Assembly (NCBI GenBank): GCA_030447725.1
Contig: JAUJOQ010000003.1
Location: 124,001 to 188,000, forward strand
Length of the DNA stretch: 64,000 bases
Origin: Thermoleophilaceae bacterium
GTDB taxonomy: Bacteria > Actinomycetota > Thermoleophilia > Solirubrobacterales > Thermoleophilaceae
Reading direction: 5' to 3'
Positions 43,602-52,389 of this stretch are shown piece after piece. Position 1 is the first letter of the stretch. Each line of letters starts with the position of its first letter. The translations under genes were made by a program, and so were the position numbers. Below the pieces are notes generated by a model. That model was not told the DNA's origin, made no database searches, and saw nothing but the letters and a program-made list of their open reading frames with translations.

Positions 43602-44879
43602 GTGACTGCTAGAACGGACCGGGCTGCGCTGCGGCGTGAGCTCGGCCTCGGCGGTGCCGTGGCGCTGGGCATCGGCGGGACCGTGGGCGGCGGCATCTAC
43701 GTGCTGGTAGGGGCCGCGGCCGGCCATGCCGGCCCGGGCGCCCTGGTCGCGTTCGCTCTCGCCTTTCTCGCGTCGCTACTTATCGCGCTCCCCTACGCCG
43801 AGCTCGCCTGCCGCTACCCGCTCGCGGGCGGCGGCTACGCCTTCGCGCGCGCGGTGTTCGGGCCCCACATCGGCTTCCTCATGGGCTGGGGTTTCTGGGG
43901 CGCCTACCTGTTCATCTCCGGCTATGTGACCCTCGGCTTCGGTGGCTACCTCGAGGTCGTGACCGGACTACCGACCATCGCCGGCGCGCTGTCTTTGATC
44001 GCCGCCTGCCTGGCGCTCAACCTTCTCGGCGTCCGCGTCACCGGCACGGCGCAGACTGCGGTGATCGCCGTCGCGCTCGCTGGGCTATTGGCGTTCGCCG
44101 CCTGGGGCCTGCAAAGCGTCGAGCTGGAGCGCCTCGACCCGTTCCTCCCCGGCGGGCTCGAGGGAGTTTTGCTCGCGTCGCTGCTGGCCTTCCTCGCCTT
44201 CGGCGGCTTTGACATGGTCGCCGCCGCCGGCGAGGAGATCGAGCACCCCGAACGCAATCTCCCACGAGCGATCCTCATCACCCTCGGCGCGGTGTTCGGC
44301 CTCTACCTCCTAGTCTGCTTCGTCGCGCTCGGCGCGCTCGCCAGCGACCAGCTAGGAGCATCATCGGCCCCGCTGGCTGACGCCGCCGAGCGCTTCGGCG
44401 GCGCCCAGGCGCGCGACGTCGTGGTCTTCAGCGCGCTGCTCACCACGGCGGCGACTGCCAACGCCGTACTCGTGGTCACCTCCCGCATCTCCTTCGCCAT
44501 GGCCCGCGACGGCCTGCTGCCGACTCCGCTCGCCGGCGTGAGCAGCCGTGCGGGCGCGCCCTGGGCTGCGCTCGTCGTGAGCGCGCTCCTGCTCGCAGTC
44601 GTAGCCACTACGGGCTCGGTTGCGTTCGCCGCCTCCGCCGGCGGCTTCCTGTACGTCCTGCACTTCGTCGTCCCACTCATCGCTCTCATCGCACTTCGGC
44701 GGCGCGGCGCCCTCGGGGCGTCGACGTTCAGAACGCCGATGCCGCGAGTGATACTGCCGCTCGCGCTCCTCGCCTGCGCCGTCCTGCTAGTCGCCAGCGG
44801 TGCGAACGGAACCGCGGGCGGACTCGGTTGGCTCGCGCTTGGTGCCATGGGCTATCGCGTCGCTGTGCAGGGCGGCTGA
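43602..44879 (+). CDS. APC-family amino-acid permease
   Basis: A 425-residue amino-acid/polyamine/cation symporter of the inner membrane, with 11-12 hydrophobic segments. The first helix contains the substrate-binding unwound motif ALGIGGTVGGGIYVLVGAAA. Other marks are LLGVRVTGTAQTAVIAVALA and AAAGEEIEHPERNLPRAIL, the conserved loop before TM6. GTG 43602 is the first start after the divergent promoter. Substrate is unknown; regulation by the adjacent LysR is probable. Confidence 0.92.
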   Translation: MTARTDRAALRRELGLGGAVALGIGGTVGGGIYVLVGAAAGHAGPGALVAFALAFLASLLIALPYAELACRYPLAGGGYAFARAVFGPHIGFLMGWGFWGAYLFISGYVTLGFGGYLEVVTGLPTIAGALSLIAACLALNLLGVRVTGTAQTAVIAVALAGLLAFAAWGLQSVELERLDPFLPGGLEGVLLASLLAFLAFGGFDMVAAAGEEIEHPERNLPRAILITLGAVFGLYLLVCFVALGALASDQLGASSAPLADAAERFGGAQARDVVVFSALLTTAATANAVLVVTSRISFAMARDGLLPTPLAGVSSRAGAPWAALVVSALLLAVVATTGSVAFAASAGGFLYVLHFVVPLIALIALRRRGALGASTFRTPMPRVILPLALLACAVLLVASGANGTAGGLGWLALGAMGYRVAVQGG

Positions 44880-44887
44880 TCGCCCTG
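44868..44887 (+). terminator. Hairpin at the permease stop
   Basis: CAGGGCG (44868-44874) and CGCCCTG (44881-44887) form a seven-base-pair stem whose loop includes the stop codon region. Position fits a short U-less terminator. The following 44888-45117 holds no gene except a hairpin repeat copy. Confidence 0.5.
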
Positions 44888-45041
44888 GTCGGCTGCAGCG
44901 ATCACGCTGGCCGCCGGCCCATACTGCATGTTTGCTTGGGACACAAAGCAATGGCTCCCCACGGAACACCGGGCGCTATCGGACCCCGCGCGCCACGCGA
45001 TAGTACGGCGAAACGCCAGCCTTGAGGCCAGGACCTGCTCA

Positions 45042-45075
45042 TCGAGAAGTGCCGCTTCTCGACGAATCCAGCACT
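45042..45075. repeat. Hairpin repeat copy (GCTTCTCGACG core)
   Basis: TCGAGAAG (45042-45049) and CTTCTCGA (45054-45061) form a perfect eight-base-pair stem; an alternative stem AGTGC/GCACT spans the same core. It holds the exact GCTTCTCGACG sequence. Confidence 0.6.
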
Positions 45076-45117
45076 CGTGGCCGTGCGCCCTTCGAGCAGC
45101 GGGAGCCTCGCGCTGGT

Positions 45118-45378
45118 CTACTCCCGGCCCCCGGTCGAGGATCCCCCGGTGGAGCGACGTTTCACCGCGATGAGGCCGACGACGAAGGTGACGACGAGAC
45201 CGGCCGTGAAGGTCGTGAGCGAGATCACGTAGATGGCGAAGTCCCGCTCCATGCGCCCACAAGCGGAGTTGCCTTCAAACTCATCACAGCCGTGGGTTCC
45301 TGCGATCGCGTACCACACCGCGCCGAAAACTCCGATGGAGGCGAGGACAACTCCGAGCCGAACTAGCGGTCGGGCCAT
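45118..45378 (-). CDS. Small two-helix membrane protein
   Basis: An 86-residue protein with two hydrophobic segments (VRLGVVLASIGVFGAVWYAI and FAIYVISLTTFTAGLVVTFV) joined by a hydrophilic loop with two cysteines (HGCDEF, SACGR). The start is ATG 45378, which overlaps the end of the upstream DUF1707 gene by 16 bases. Function unknown. Confidence 0.65.
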   Translation of the reverse strand: MARPLVRLGVVLASIGVFGAVWYAIAGTHGCDEFEGNSACGRMERDFAIYVISLTTFTAGLVVTFVVGLIAVKRRSTGGSSTGGRE

Positions 45379-46145
45379 GGGGGCATCGTAGATGCGGTGA
45401 CCTCCGCCCGCTCCAGCTCTTCGACGCAGGCGGGAGGCGCCCAGTCGCAAAGTGCAGGCAGCGCGGGCGACGGCCACTGAGCAAAGCGCGAGTCGCTCGG
45501 CAGGCAGCGGCTACTACTCGCCGGGTGGGGAGACGCGCGGCGGAGGCGGTGGTCCGGGATGCCCGGCACGCGCGAGCCAGCGGTGGCCCTCCGCTTGACG
45601 TCGGTGCCGCCCATGATCGAGTGCGCGCGCACGCGCACGACTGGCGCGGAGGGCAGCGGTGGGGCCGCTTCTTCGACGCGCAGGTCGTTGCCGCCCATAA
45701 ACGCAAAACCACTGAACTCCACGTGCACACCGTCTGGGACGATGATGTCCGAGCCGCCCATCAGCGAGAAGACCCGGATCTCGGTCTCGGCGTCCTCGAC
45801 GGTCGCGGCGGTGAGGTCGAGGGCGGCCCCGCCCATCAGGTTGACGACGGTGCAGCGCGACGCGACGCGCCAGCGCCCGCGATGATCGCTGCCACCCATG
45901 AAGCTGACGATCCATCGGCGCGCCTTGCCGGGAGAGGGTGGCGGTGGCGAGCGCTCGGGCAGGTCGGCGATCAGCGGTTCGAGGTCGGCGCGCGTGACCG
46001 CGGCCAGCGCTTGGTCGAGGCGGTTGGTCAGATCGTCCAGGGTAAGCCGGCCCTCAGCGGCGGCGGTTCGCAGCCGGTCGACGATGGCCTCTCGCTCATC
46101 GTCAGAAGCACGTACGGCCGGCGTCCCACTGTCGGGCTCTGGCAT
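45363..46145 (-). CDS. DUF1707 domain protein with LiaF-like C-terminal domain
   Basis: The N-terminal ~60 residues are the DUF1707 (SHOCT-like) helix pair: VRASDDEREAIVDRLRTAAA then GRLTLDDLTNRLDQALAAVT. Residues ~80-180 are the cell-wall-active-antibiotic-response (LiaF C-terminal) beta domain, with four FMGGSD/LMGGAA/FMGGND/IMGGTD turns. Normally the protein stops soon after. Here the frame runs on for ~75 unlike residues. In another frame the more typical GHPGPPPPPRVSPPGE ends at 45514, so a one-base shift near 45560 is suspected. Confidence 0.75.
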   Translation of the reverse strand: MPEPDSGTPAVRASDDEREAIVDRLRTAAAEGRLTLDDLTNRLDQALAAVTRADLEPLIADLPERSPPPPSPGKARRWIVSFMGGSDHRGRWRVASRCTVVNLMGGAALDLTAATVEDAETEIRVFSLMGGSDIIVPDGVHVEFSGFAFMGGNDLRVEEAAPPLPSAPVVRVRAHSIMGGTDVKRRATAGSRVPGIPDHRLRRASPHPASSSRCLPSDSRFAQWPSPALPALCDWAPPACVEELERAEVTASTMPPWPDR

Positions 46146-46250
46146 TTCCGAGGGTCTACCACACGAACGGCGGGCTCCTCTCTCTCGCTGCGGTACCCGC
46201 GAGACCGGTTTTCGACCAAGCAGCAGGGTCGCGTGGTAGGTCGGGGGGCC

Positions 46251-46283
46251 CTGCCGCTTCTCGACGCGAGGGGGAGCGAGGCA
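46251..46283. repeat. Hairpin repeat copy (GCTTCTCGACG core)
   Basis: CTGCCGCTTCTCGACGCGAG and GGGGAGCGAGGCA follow one another; TGCC/GGCA and GCTTCTC/GGGAGC arms can pair imperfectly. It carries the exact 11-base core and sits between the DUF1707 gene start and the gene at 46351. Confidence 0.6.
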
Positions 46284-46350
46284 CCGTCCAGAACCTATGT
46301 CCAACGGTGGGCGCTTGCGCGGGCACCAGTTGGTGCCGTAGCGTTTCGGC

Positions 46351-46581
46351 ATGGCTCTTGACGGCGCGCAGCTCTGTGGCGGACCGCATGATGGCGAGCG
46401 AGTCGTTCATCCGCCCGCCGCTCCGCTTCCCGAGGACCTCGTGGCCATCAGCTTTAGCGACGGCGCACAGTACGCCCGCACGAGCGAGGAGCTAGCCGAG
46501 GGCAGTGGCGAGACCGTGGTCCTGTTCCGCTACGACCCTGACGGGGCGCTGGCCCGCCAAGCCAAGCTGGCTTTCGGCTGA
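46351..46581 (+). CDS. Small hypothetical protein
   Basis: A 76-residue protein (MALDGAQLCGGPHDGERVVH ... VVLFRYDPDGALARQAKLAF). G/C at third positions and a compact beta-like pattern support it as real, but there is no recognised domain and no strong ribosome site. A hairpin repeat lies 24 bases past its stop. Confidence 0.55.
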   Translation: MALDGAQLCGGPHDGERVVHPPAAPLPEDLVAISFSDGAQYARTSEELAEGSGETVVLFRYDPDGALARQAKLAFG

Positions 46582-46605
46582 GCCGCGCGCCAGCCCCGAC
46601 TGACG

Positions 46606-46630
46606 CTCCTGCTTCTCGACGACCGGGCAC
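46606..46630. repeat. Hairpin repeat copy (GCTTCTCGACG core)
   Basis: CTCCTGCTTCTCGACGACCG followed by GGCAC carries the exact 11-base core, with a short TGC/GCA pairing. It lies just downstream of the small gene ending at 46581. Confidence 0.55.
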
Positions 46631-46666
46631 TCTCGACACCGCCCGGCGGCCTCTTTCGGCGAAAGC

Positions 46667-46780
46667 ATTAGCGCGCGTACGGTTCGGGCAGGCGACTGCT
46701 ACCGGCGCATTCCAGTTGCGCCTGCCCGTGACTCCTCCGCCCCGATAGCAAGTCGCCCGCTCGTAGCAGTCGGCGCTAAT
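46667..46780. repeat. 114-base element built of interlaced inverted repeats
   Basis: Three perfect inverted pairs are nested or interlaced: ATTAGCGC/GCGCTAAT at the ends (46667-46674, 46773-46780), CGGGCAGGCG/CGCCTGCCCG inside (46685-46694, 46719-46728), and CGACTGCTAC/GTAGCAGTCG (46693-46702, 46763-46772). No protein is encoded. It could be a miniature mobile element or a structured RNA. The surrounding 46582-46898 holds no gene. Confidence 0.6.
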
Positions 46781-46898
46781 CCTTTTTCACAAAAGCGGCA
46801 CGCTGCGTGAATTGAGCCACGCTCAGGGTGTCAAGGATCGTCCGGGACATGGCGACCCAGCAGGAGGACCGCCCCCTACACATAGTGCGCCTACGAAC

Positions 46899-47447
46899 TC
46901 AGGCGCCCGCCGCGGCTCGGACCTTGGTCATGGTGAAGGCGGTTCGTAGCTCGAGTCCTTCCGCTGCGATGTTCGCGGCGCCTCCTGACTCTCGATCAAG
47001 TACGCACAACACGACGACGATCTCAGCACCCAGCTCCCGCAGGGCGCGACATGACGCGACCACTTGACCTCCGCTGCTGATGACGTCTTCGATCACGACC
47101 AGGCGGCGCCCTGCAACCTCCCCGCCCTCGGCTAGCCGACACGTCCCATATGTCTTTGCCTGCTTGCGAACGAAGAGGGCCGGCAGGCCCGAGAGCTGCG
47201 AGACGACCGTGGCCAACGGCACACCACCGAGTTCGAGCCCGGCAACGGCGTGGACGTCGTCAGGCAGCAGTCCCACCAGCCCCTGAGCGATCTCGCGCAG
47301 CAATACGGGATCTGACTCGAAGAGGTACTTGTCGAAGTACTCGCTGCTCGTCGCGCCAGAGCGCAACCGGAACTCGCCCCTCAGGTGCGCGCGGTCATAG
47401 ATACGCCGGGCGAGAGGGGCGACATTGGACGCACGCGCGCTCACCAC
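46899..47447 (-). CDS. pyrE: Orotate phosphoribosyltransferase
   Basis: PyrE attaches PRPP ribose-phosphate to orotate in pyrimidine synthesis. The 182-residue protein has RLRSGATSSEYFDKYLFESD at the start, AGLELGGVPLATVVS, the lysine loop VRKQAKTYGT and the PRPP-binding motif VVIEDVISSGGQ. No other pyrimidine gene is near, so this is an orphan copy in the accessory region and could be a second, horizontally acquired OPRT or a relative with another purpose. Confidence 0.9.
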   Translation of the reverse strand: MVSARASNVAPLARRIYDRAHLRGEFRLRSGATSSEYFDKYLFESDPVLLREIAQGLVGLLPDDVHAVAGLELGGVPLATVVSQLSGLPALFVRKQAKTYGTCRLAEGGEVAGRRLVVIEDVISSGGQVVASCRALRELGAEIVVVLCVLDRESGGAANIAAEGLELRTAFTMTKVRAAAGA

Positions 47448-47610
47448 GCCAGCCTAGCTCCCGTCAGTGCTTCGGTCCTGCGATAGCGCACGGCAAGATC
47501 ACCAAGCACTTCACTGATACCGGCGACGGCTGCTGTCTCCCGAAGAGACACCTCCGCGTACGCGCCCGGTACGTCGCAACACACCCACGCCCTGGGACTC
47601 AACGTCCTCC

Positions 47611-47796
47611 TCAAAGGATCTCAGCGAACGCCACCGCCAACGGAGGGCCGACGTAGCGATAGAGGTCTACCCAGGGCCGGGTAGGCATTCCCTGCGCCGC
47701 GAGCGCGTGATTCATGCAGTCGCTGACCGCCGAACGCGAATCGATGAGAACCCCGTCGAGGTCAAAGATCACCGTCGCGGCGTTATCGCCCCCCAT
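47611..47796 (-). pseudogene. N-terminal fragment of a HAD phosphatase
   Basis: 61 residues beginning MGGDNAATVIFDLDGVLIDS, the HAD motif I (DxDG), continuing into a cap-domain start (VSDCMNHALAAQGM, YRYVGPPLAVAFAEIL) and then a stop. Such phosphatases need about 210 residues; motifs II-IV are absent, so it is a remnant. The bases upstream (47448-47610) hold no gene. Confidence 0.75.
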
Positions 47797-48481
47797 CGAA
47801 GATCGATCCTCCCAAAGATCGCCTCACGGCCGATTCCGGCTTGCCTCGAGAAAGAAAAGCAAGCCTCCTCCTTTTCGACCTCAATGCGGAAGCGGACTTA
47901 CCGCCAACCGTAGGCGGAGGCGATGCCGCCATATGGCGTTCTCGAGGCCTCGGACGAACTGGCGCTCGCTCTGCGGCATCTCGAACACGCTGCCTGGCCC
48001 GGCTACCTTCACGATGGAAAACGCCCCCCGGCTCTACCGACAGGTCAGCTTCCATGGGCAGCATTCGGTGGCGCGTCCTGCTCCCCGCTCCCACTTCAAG
48101 CAGGTAGAACGCGCCGCAAAAGTACAGCGAAGTGGCCCCATCCGAGTCGACCGTCAGCGTCTTGATGCCGTCGAGGCTCGCCTGCTCCAACTCATCGCCG
48201 AGCCGCTTGCGCACGATGTCTTCGAGGACGAGCGCGAGGTCCTCGACCGCTGCATCACGTTCCTCCACGGCCGGATGGTCCCGAGCCTCAATGCAGCCGA
48301 CCACGAGGTTGCCGAGCACAGCCTCTGGTTCCACGCCCTGCACCGTAGCCGCTTCCGCTCTTGCCTGAGGCTGTCGGATAAAGCCGTCGCCGAAATGGTG
48401 CTGCACGCTCGCTGAAGTAGCCGCCAGAGCGCGTGTAGAGCGCGACGCAGTGGGCGGCGGTGCTCGTCTGTCGGATGCCAT
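47783..48481 (-). CDS. Uncertain hypothetical protein
   Basis: An open minus-strand frame whose centre reads like protein (DAAVEDLALVLEDIVRKRLG and TVDSDGATSLYFCGAFYLLE) and has G/C-rich third positions. The ends, especially after ~48000, look less coding, so it may be a fragment. A competing plus-strand frame over the same bases has a weaker case. No family recognised; it overlaps the HAD fragment by 14 bases. Confidence 0.3.
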   Translation of the reverse strand: MASDRRAPPPTASRSTRALAATSASVQHHFGDGFIRQPQARAEAATVQGVEPEAVLGNLVVGCIEARDHPAVEERDAAVEDLALVLEDIVRKRLGDELEQASLDGIKTLTVDSDGATSLYFCGAFYLLEVGAGSRTRHRMLPMEADLSVEPGGVFHREGSRARQRVRDAAERAPVRPRPRERHMAASPPPTVGGKSASALRSKRRRLAFLSRGKPESAVRRSLGGSIFDGGR

Positions 48482-48890
48482 GCCGGTCTCGCAACCACGC
48501 CTTAGAAGCAATCCAGCGGGCTCGTTGACTCACGCGTTGGTGATCGCCGTGCTGTACGTCTCTGCTTGGCTTGCCTTTTTCGCTGCGCGCGTGCCGGGGC
48601 CGCTCGAGTTGGCACTCTCTTTGGTTATCGCGACAAGTGTTGCCGCTGGGTGGGCCATCGGCCGCTGGTGGGCGATCCTCCTGCCCATCGGCGTGGTACC
48701 CATCCTTGCGAGTTCGCTGCCCTACACGCCGGGCGGCGCGCCCGAGTACGGAGTCGGGATTTTCGGGCTTCGTCACGGTGTGCGGCATGTCGCCCCGTTC
48801 CCGGACAGTTCTGCGGGCGGGTCTTCCAAGACCCTGCCCGTGCTGTGCGAGAAGTTCCACGATCCGCCGCGCTCCTGCCGGGCCAGGTGA
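48480..48890 (+). CDS. Small membrane protein, C terminus doubtful
   Basis: About 136 residues with two to three hydrophobic segments (HALVIAVLYVSAWLAFFAA, LELALSLVIATSVAAGWAI and WAILLPIGVVPILASSL). After PEYGVGIFGLRHG the reading becomes unlike protein, so the true gene may have lost its end where it meets the neighbouring broken gene. ATG 48480 begins the sensible part. No family name can be given. Confidence 0.55.
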   Translation: MPVSQPRLRSNPAGSLTHALVIAVLYVSAWLAFFAARVPGPLELALSLVIATSVAAGWAIGRWWAILLPIGVVPILASSLPYTPGGAPEYGVGIFGLRHGVRHVAPFPDSSAGGSSKTLPVLCEKFHDPPRSCRAR

Positions 48891-48912
48891 TGGTCGCCTC
48901 TTGCGCCAGCCG

Positions 48913-49180
48913 CTACCTGCCGGTGCGTTCGCGGTGCTTGCACCCAGGCCAGCAGCAGGGCCGGCGCTGGCCTTCCTCGAGCTCCTCCTGGGCCCGGCGA
49001 ACGCGGCGCTCTCGGGTCTTCTCCTGCTTGGCATCTTCGACCCAGCAGATGAACTCGTTGCGGGCCAAGGTGTGTGATGTCCTTCCACGCGTCGAGTGCC
49101 GTGGTGTTGGCGATCAGCGCCTTGCGCAGGTCTGCGGGCAACTCGTGCACCACCCCACCGGGCACTCGTTGGCTGCTCAT
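48913..49180 (-). pseudogene. YdeI/OmpD-associated family gene with a frameshift
   Basis: Reading from ATG 49180: VPGGVVHELPADLRKALIAN, LDAWKDIT; then, after a shift in the run ACACAC near 49075, the other frame gives LARNEFICWVEDAKQEKTRE, RAQEELEEGQRRPCCWPGC and a TAG at 48913. Together these are the complete C-terminal domain of the YdeI/OmpD-associated (DUF1905-linked) family. The CA repeat at the break suggests slippage or a sequencing error. Confidence 0.75.
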
Positions 49181-49353
49181 AGGGCCGCACGGTATCGAGC
49201 GAGTCGGAGGCGAGCCCGCTTCACCATCGGGCTGCGGGACCGTGCGCATTATGGTCGGGGGTCAGCCGGACATGTGAGAGCCCTCCGGGTCCGACCCGCG
49301 TGTGAATCGCTCCCACGCGACGAACCTCTGAGAGTCGGAACGGACTCGACCCG

Positions 49354-49776
49354 TTAGCCGATCTGCTCCGCTAGCTCGATGATGATTCCCTCCGGGCCGC
49401 GGAGGTAGCAGAGCCGGTAGCTGTCCTCATAGCGCTCCAGCTCGCCGACGAGTTCAGCGCCGCGGACCCGCAGGCCGGCAACGACCGCGTCGATGTCCTC
49501 GACGGCGAATGCGAGGTGGCGGATACCCGGGGTGTTCGCCGGGGCGTGCCGGTTGTCGCCCTGGTTTGATGGCGAGTGAAACTTCACCAGCTCGAGTCGT
49601 CCGTTGCCGTCCGGAGTTTGCATCATCGCAATCTCCGCCCGTACGCCTTCGAGCCCCACGACGCGGTCCACCCAGCGGCCTTCGACGGGGCCCTCGCCCT
49701 GCAACACGAGTCCGAGCTCGACGAAGAACTCAGTCGCGGCCGCGAGATCGTCAACCACGATGCCGACGTGCTCCAT
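49354..49776 (-). CDS. VOC-family (glyoxalase/dioxygenase-fold) protein
   Basis: A 140-residue two-repeat VOC protein. MEHVGIVVDDLAAATEFFVE starts the first beta-alpha-beta unit, with a metal-ligand His in the VGIV strand; GIRHLAFAVEDIDAVVAGLR starts the second; GPEGIIIELAEQ ends with the Glu ligand. The protein could be a lyase, isomerase, dioxygenase or resistance protein. It appears intact and free-standing. Confidence 0.88.
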   Translation of the reverse strand: MEHVGIVVDDLAAATEFFVELGLVLQGEGPVEGRWVDRVVGLEGVRAEIAMMQTPDGNGRLELVKFHSPSNQGDNRHAPANTPGIRHLAFAVEDIDAVVAGLRVRGAELVGELERYEDSYRLCYLRGPEGIIIELAEQIG

Positions 49777-49968
49777 CCGTTGAATAGTCAGGTGCTCGAT
49801 GGTAAAGAACCAGATTCGGGCCGCGGGCCAGGCGCCGGAAAAGATTCGAAGCCGTCCTCATCTCGACTACCGCTCGTCCGACATCCACACCCCGGCAAGC
49901 ACGATCGGCGTTCGAGGCCCCGAGCGTTACCGCTCGAGGCGCGCGGCTGCTAGTGATCCCTTGGCGCC

Positions 49969-51537
49969 GTGGCTGTCGCATGAATGTTTTCGCGGAATCG
50001 CGTGGCGGTGTGCTTGCGGGGATCGGGGCGGTGGGCCGGGGCCTTCCTAGGCCCCGGCGGTTTGGAGGGTGTGGCGGTGGAGCTTGAGGAGGTTGTGGGT
50101 CGCTGCGATCAGCCGCCATTCCGACCGGCAGGCGGCTCTGCCGCGGCGTAAGAAGCGGTCGAGGCGGCGGTTGAACTTTGTGTCTGCGAAGACCGGCTCG
50201 ACCAACGCCTGGCGTTTTCGGTAGAGCCCGCCTCCGTGCTCGGTTGCGAGCACCCTGCGCATGAAGGCGTAGGGGCCGCCGTCCCAGCCGGGCCGGGCGC
50301 CCTTGCGCGTGGCGGCGTCGGGTGGGATCAACACCTGGATCCCGCGGCCCACGATGTTCTCCATCTGCTCTTGGTGCCAGTAGCCGGCGTCTGCGAGCAC
50401 CACGTCGGGTTTCTCCTTGACGCCGGCCTGCTCGAGTTCTGACTGGACGGCGTCGACCATCGGCTCGAGGTGGCCGAAGTCGGCCGAGTCGACGGTCACC
50501 TCGGCGGCGAGCACGATCTGGTTCTCGTCCACCGCGGCCTGGGCGTTGTAGCCCTGGACATAGAGACGCGAAGACTTGAGGTTGCGCGAGTCGGGATCGG
50601 TGAGGTTGATCTTCCCGGCGGGCTGCTCGGGTGGCTTGTAGGGCTTGGGCCGCCGCCCCAGCGGATGGCCGTCTGAGCGCACGCCGCGCGCCCAGAACTC
50701 CTCGTGGCGGGCGACCGCGAACCGCTCGACGGCCAGCTCCTCCTCGAGTCGGCGCTTGCACTCCCCCAGCCGCCCCGGCCGCGAGCGCGGGATCGGCCGC
50801 GCCTCCTCGGCGCGGCGCTCATCGAGGCGCCGCTTGGCCTCGCGCAGCCAGCCCTTGCGGCCGTGCTTGGTGCGAAACTCGGGGGCAGCTCGTCGCCGCG
50901 CGCCTCGCCGTAGAGCTCGTCCTCGGCCTGGTCGACCTCGGCGGCCTGCTCCAGGATCTCGCGGGCGATCTGCTCGTAGCCGCGGTTCGCGAAGCGGGAG
51001 GCGTTGGCTTGCACCTTCGTGCCGTCGATCGCCACCAGCCCGGCCCGGACCAGCCCCGCTTCGGCGCAGAGCTCGAGCACCGACCCGAACAGCCCCTCGA
51101 TCGCCCGCTCGTGGCGCTGGCGGAAACGAGCGATCGTGGCGTGATCGGGCACCTGGTTCGCCGTGATCACCCGAAACGCGACATCGTCGCGGCAGCGGCG
51201 CTCGATCCCGCGCGAGGAACGCAGCCCGATCGCATAGGCATAGACAAGCAGCGCCACCATCATCTGCGGATCGAAAGCGGCCGCGCCGTGGCCGTCAGCG
51301 CGATAGGCCGCATAGAACGCCCCGAGCTCGAGCTCCGCCACCGAATCAAGCACAAACCAGGCCAAATGGTCCTCAGGCAGCCACTCGCGCAGACTCGGCG
51401 GAAGCAACAGCTCCTGATCGCGATCACAAGGCAAAAAGTTCTGGGCCACCGCTCACCTCACCCTCGGGAACGACCCGATTATCGCCATCAGACCAGACGA
51501 AAAAGACGCGCAAACCGGAGGTTTATGCGACAGCCAC
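49969..51537. mobile_element. IS1182-type insertion sequence
   Basis: The left end GTGGCTGTCGCATGAA (49969) and the right end TTTATGCGACAGCCAC (to 51537) are inverted repeats with about 14 of 16 matches. A directly repeated CGCC flanks both ends (49965-49968 and 51538-51541), consistent with a 4-base target duplication. It contains one transposase gene on the minus strand, broken by a frameshift. Total size is about 1.57 kb, normal for the family. Confidence 0.85.
50047..51449 (-). pseudogene. IS1182 transposase, single-base frameshift
   Basis: A DDE transposase. The N-terminal part (MAQNFLPCDRDQELLLPPSL, YAYAIGLRSSRGIERRC, RFRQRHERAIEGLFGSVL, VAIDGTKVQANAS with the first Asp) reads from 51449 to about 50885. 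The C-terminal part (NLTDPDSRNLKSS, VVLADAGYWHQEQ with the second Asp, RKRQALVEPVFADTKFN with the Glu) is in the next frame down to 50047. The break is at a run of five G on the plus strand (50881-50885), where six would restore one frame. Confidence 0.9.
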
Positions 51538-51747
51538 CGCCGAATCCAGTCACGGGCCCCGAAACCACCAGCGCTACTCCTTTCCGCACTACGCGTGAGC
51601 GTCGACGCGACCTTCCCTGGCCGGTCAGAGGCGCCCGAATCGAGTCCGAAGGAGGAGCGCTTCCGCTCGCCGGCGGAGACGCCTCCTAATCAGGCGACAG
51701 CAGCAGCAGAGACCGTTCGTTACGACGACCCATACAAGCGGAGGTAT

Positions 51748-52389
51748 TCAGGAGCGCGCTTTGGAGTCGGAGTCGTGCGGGGAGTGCTCGGGCGCGGTGT
51801 CCGCCCCGTGCGGGCGTGCCTTGCGGTCTGCTGCGCGCCACGCCTCTAGGCGCCGGTCCAGCAGGGCGGCGAGCTCGGCAGCTGGACGGTCGCGCTCGTT
51901 CCAGCCGATCGACGCCTCCCCACCGACGAGGCGCCGATTTAGCTTCTGGAGCGGCCCGTTCAAGGCTCCGAGCCGCGGTATGTCGACGGCGGACGGGTCG
52001 CGCAGCTTCAGCGTCACGAATGCCGGCCCCGCGCTTGCGGCCGTCCCGGCCTCCGCTACGTGCACCGCGGCGATGTCTGACCACTGCACGAGCGTCTCGC
52101 CGCCCGCACGCCGCCACGTGACGCCGCTGTCGTCGATCACGATCGACCAGTCCCATGGGCGACGCAGGAGCAGCACGACGAGCCCGCCGCCGAAAAAGGC
52201 GATGGTCACGAGCCCGAGGACGACCGCACCGGCGCCTCCGCTCATGACAATCACGACGCCTAAAGTGACGAACAACAGGCAGCTAGACGCAGCAACCGGC
52301 AGAGCCCACCACCGCGGCCGGATGATGACGGTGCCTTCGGGTGGCACGCCACGAGGGACGACGCCGATGCTGTGCGGCTGCTCGTCCAT
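51748..52389 (-). CDS. Membrane protein with PH-like domain
   Basis: A 213-residue protein: two membrane helices (ALPVAASSCLLFVTLGVVIV, GAVVLGLVTIAFFGGGLVVL) are followed by a beta-rich domain (IVIDDSGVTWRRAGGETLVQ, WSDIAAVHVAEAG) like the bacterial PH/STM3941-type domain. A C-terminal hydrophilic helix ends it. ATG 52389 is chosen over 52488 because the preceding residues look noncoding. Function unknown. Confidence 0.7.
   Translation of the reverse strand: MDEQPHSIGVVPRGVPPEGTVIIRPRWWALPVAASSCLLFVTLGVVIVMSGGAGAVVLGLVTIAFFGGGLVVLLLRRPWDWSIVIDDSGVTWRRAGGETLVQWSDIAAVHVAEAGTAASAGPAFVTLKLRDPSAVDIPRLGALNGPLQKLNRRLVGGEASIGWNERDRPAAELAALLDRRLEAWRAADRKARPHGADTAPEHSPHDSDSKARS

Noticed and set aside
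47714-48415. Plus-strand gene over the uncertain minus-strand frame
   Set aside because: Third-position G/C preference is good only in part of it and drops over the rest; no motif in the translation.
49777-49968. A gene interrupted by the IS
   Set aside because: Neither flank (49777-49968 or 51538-51747) shows a matching protein in a common frame.
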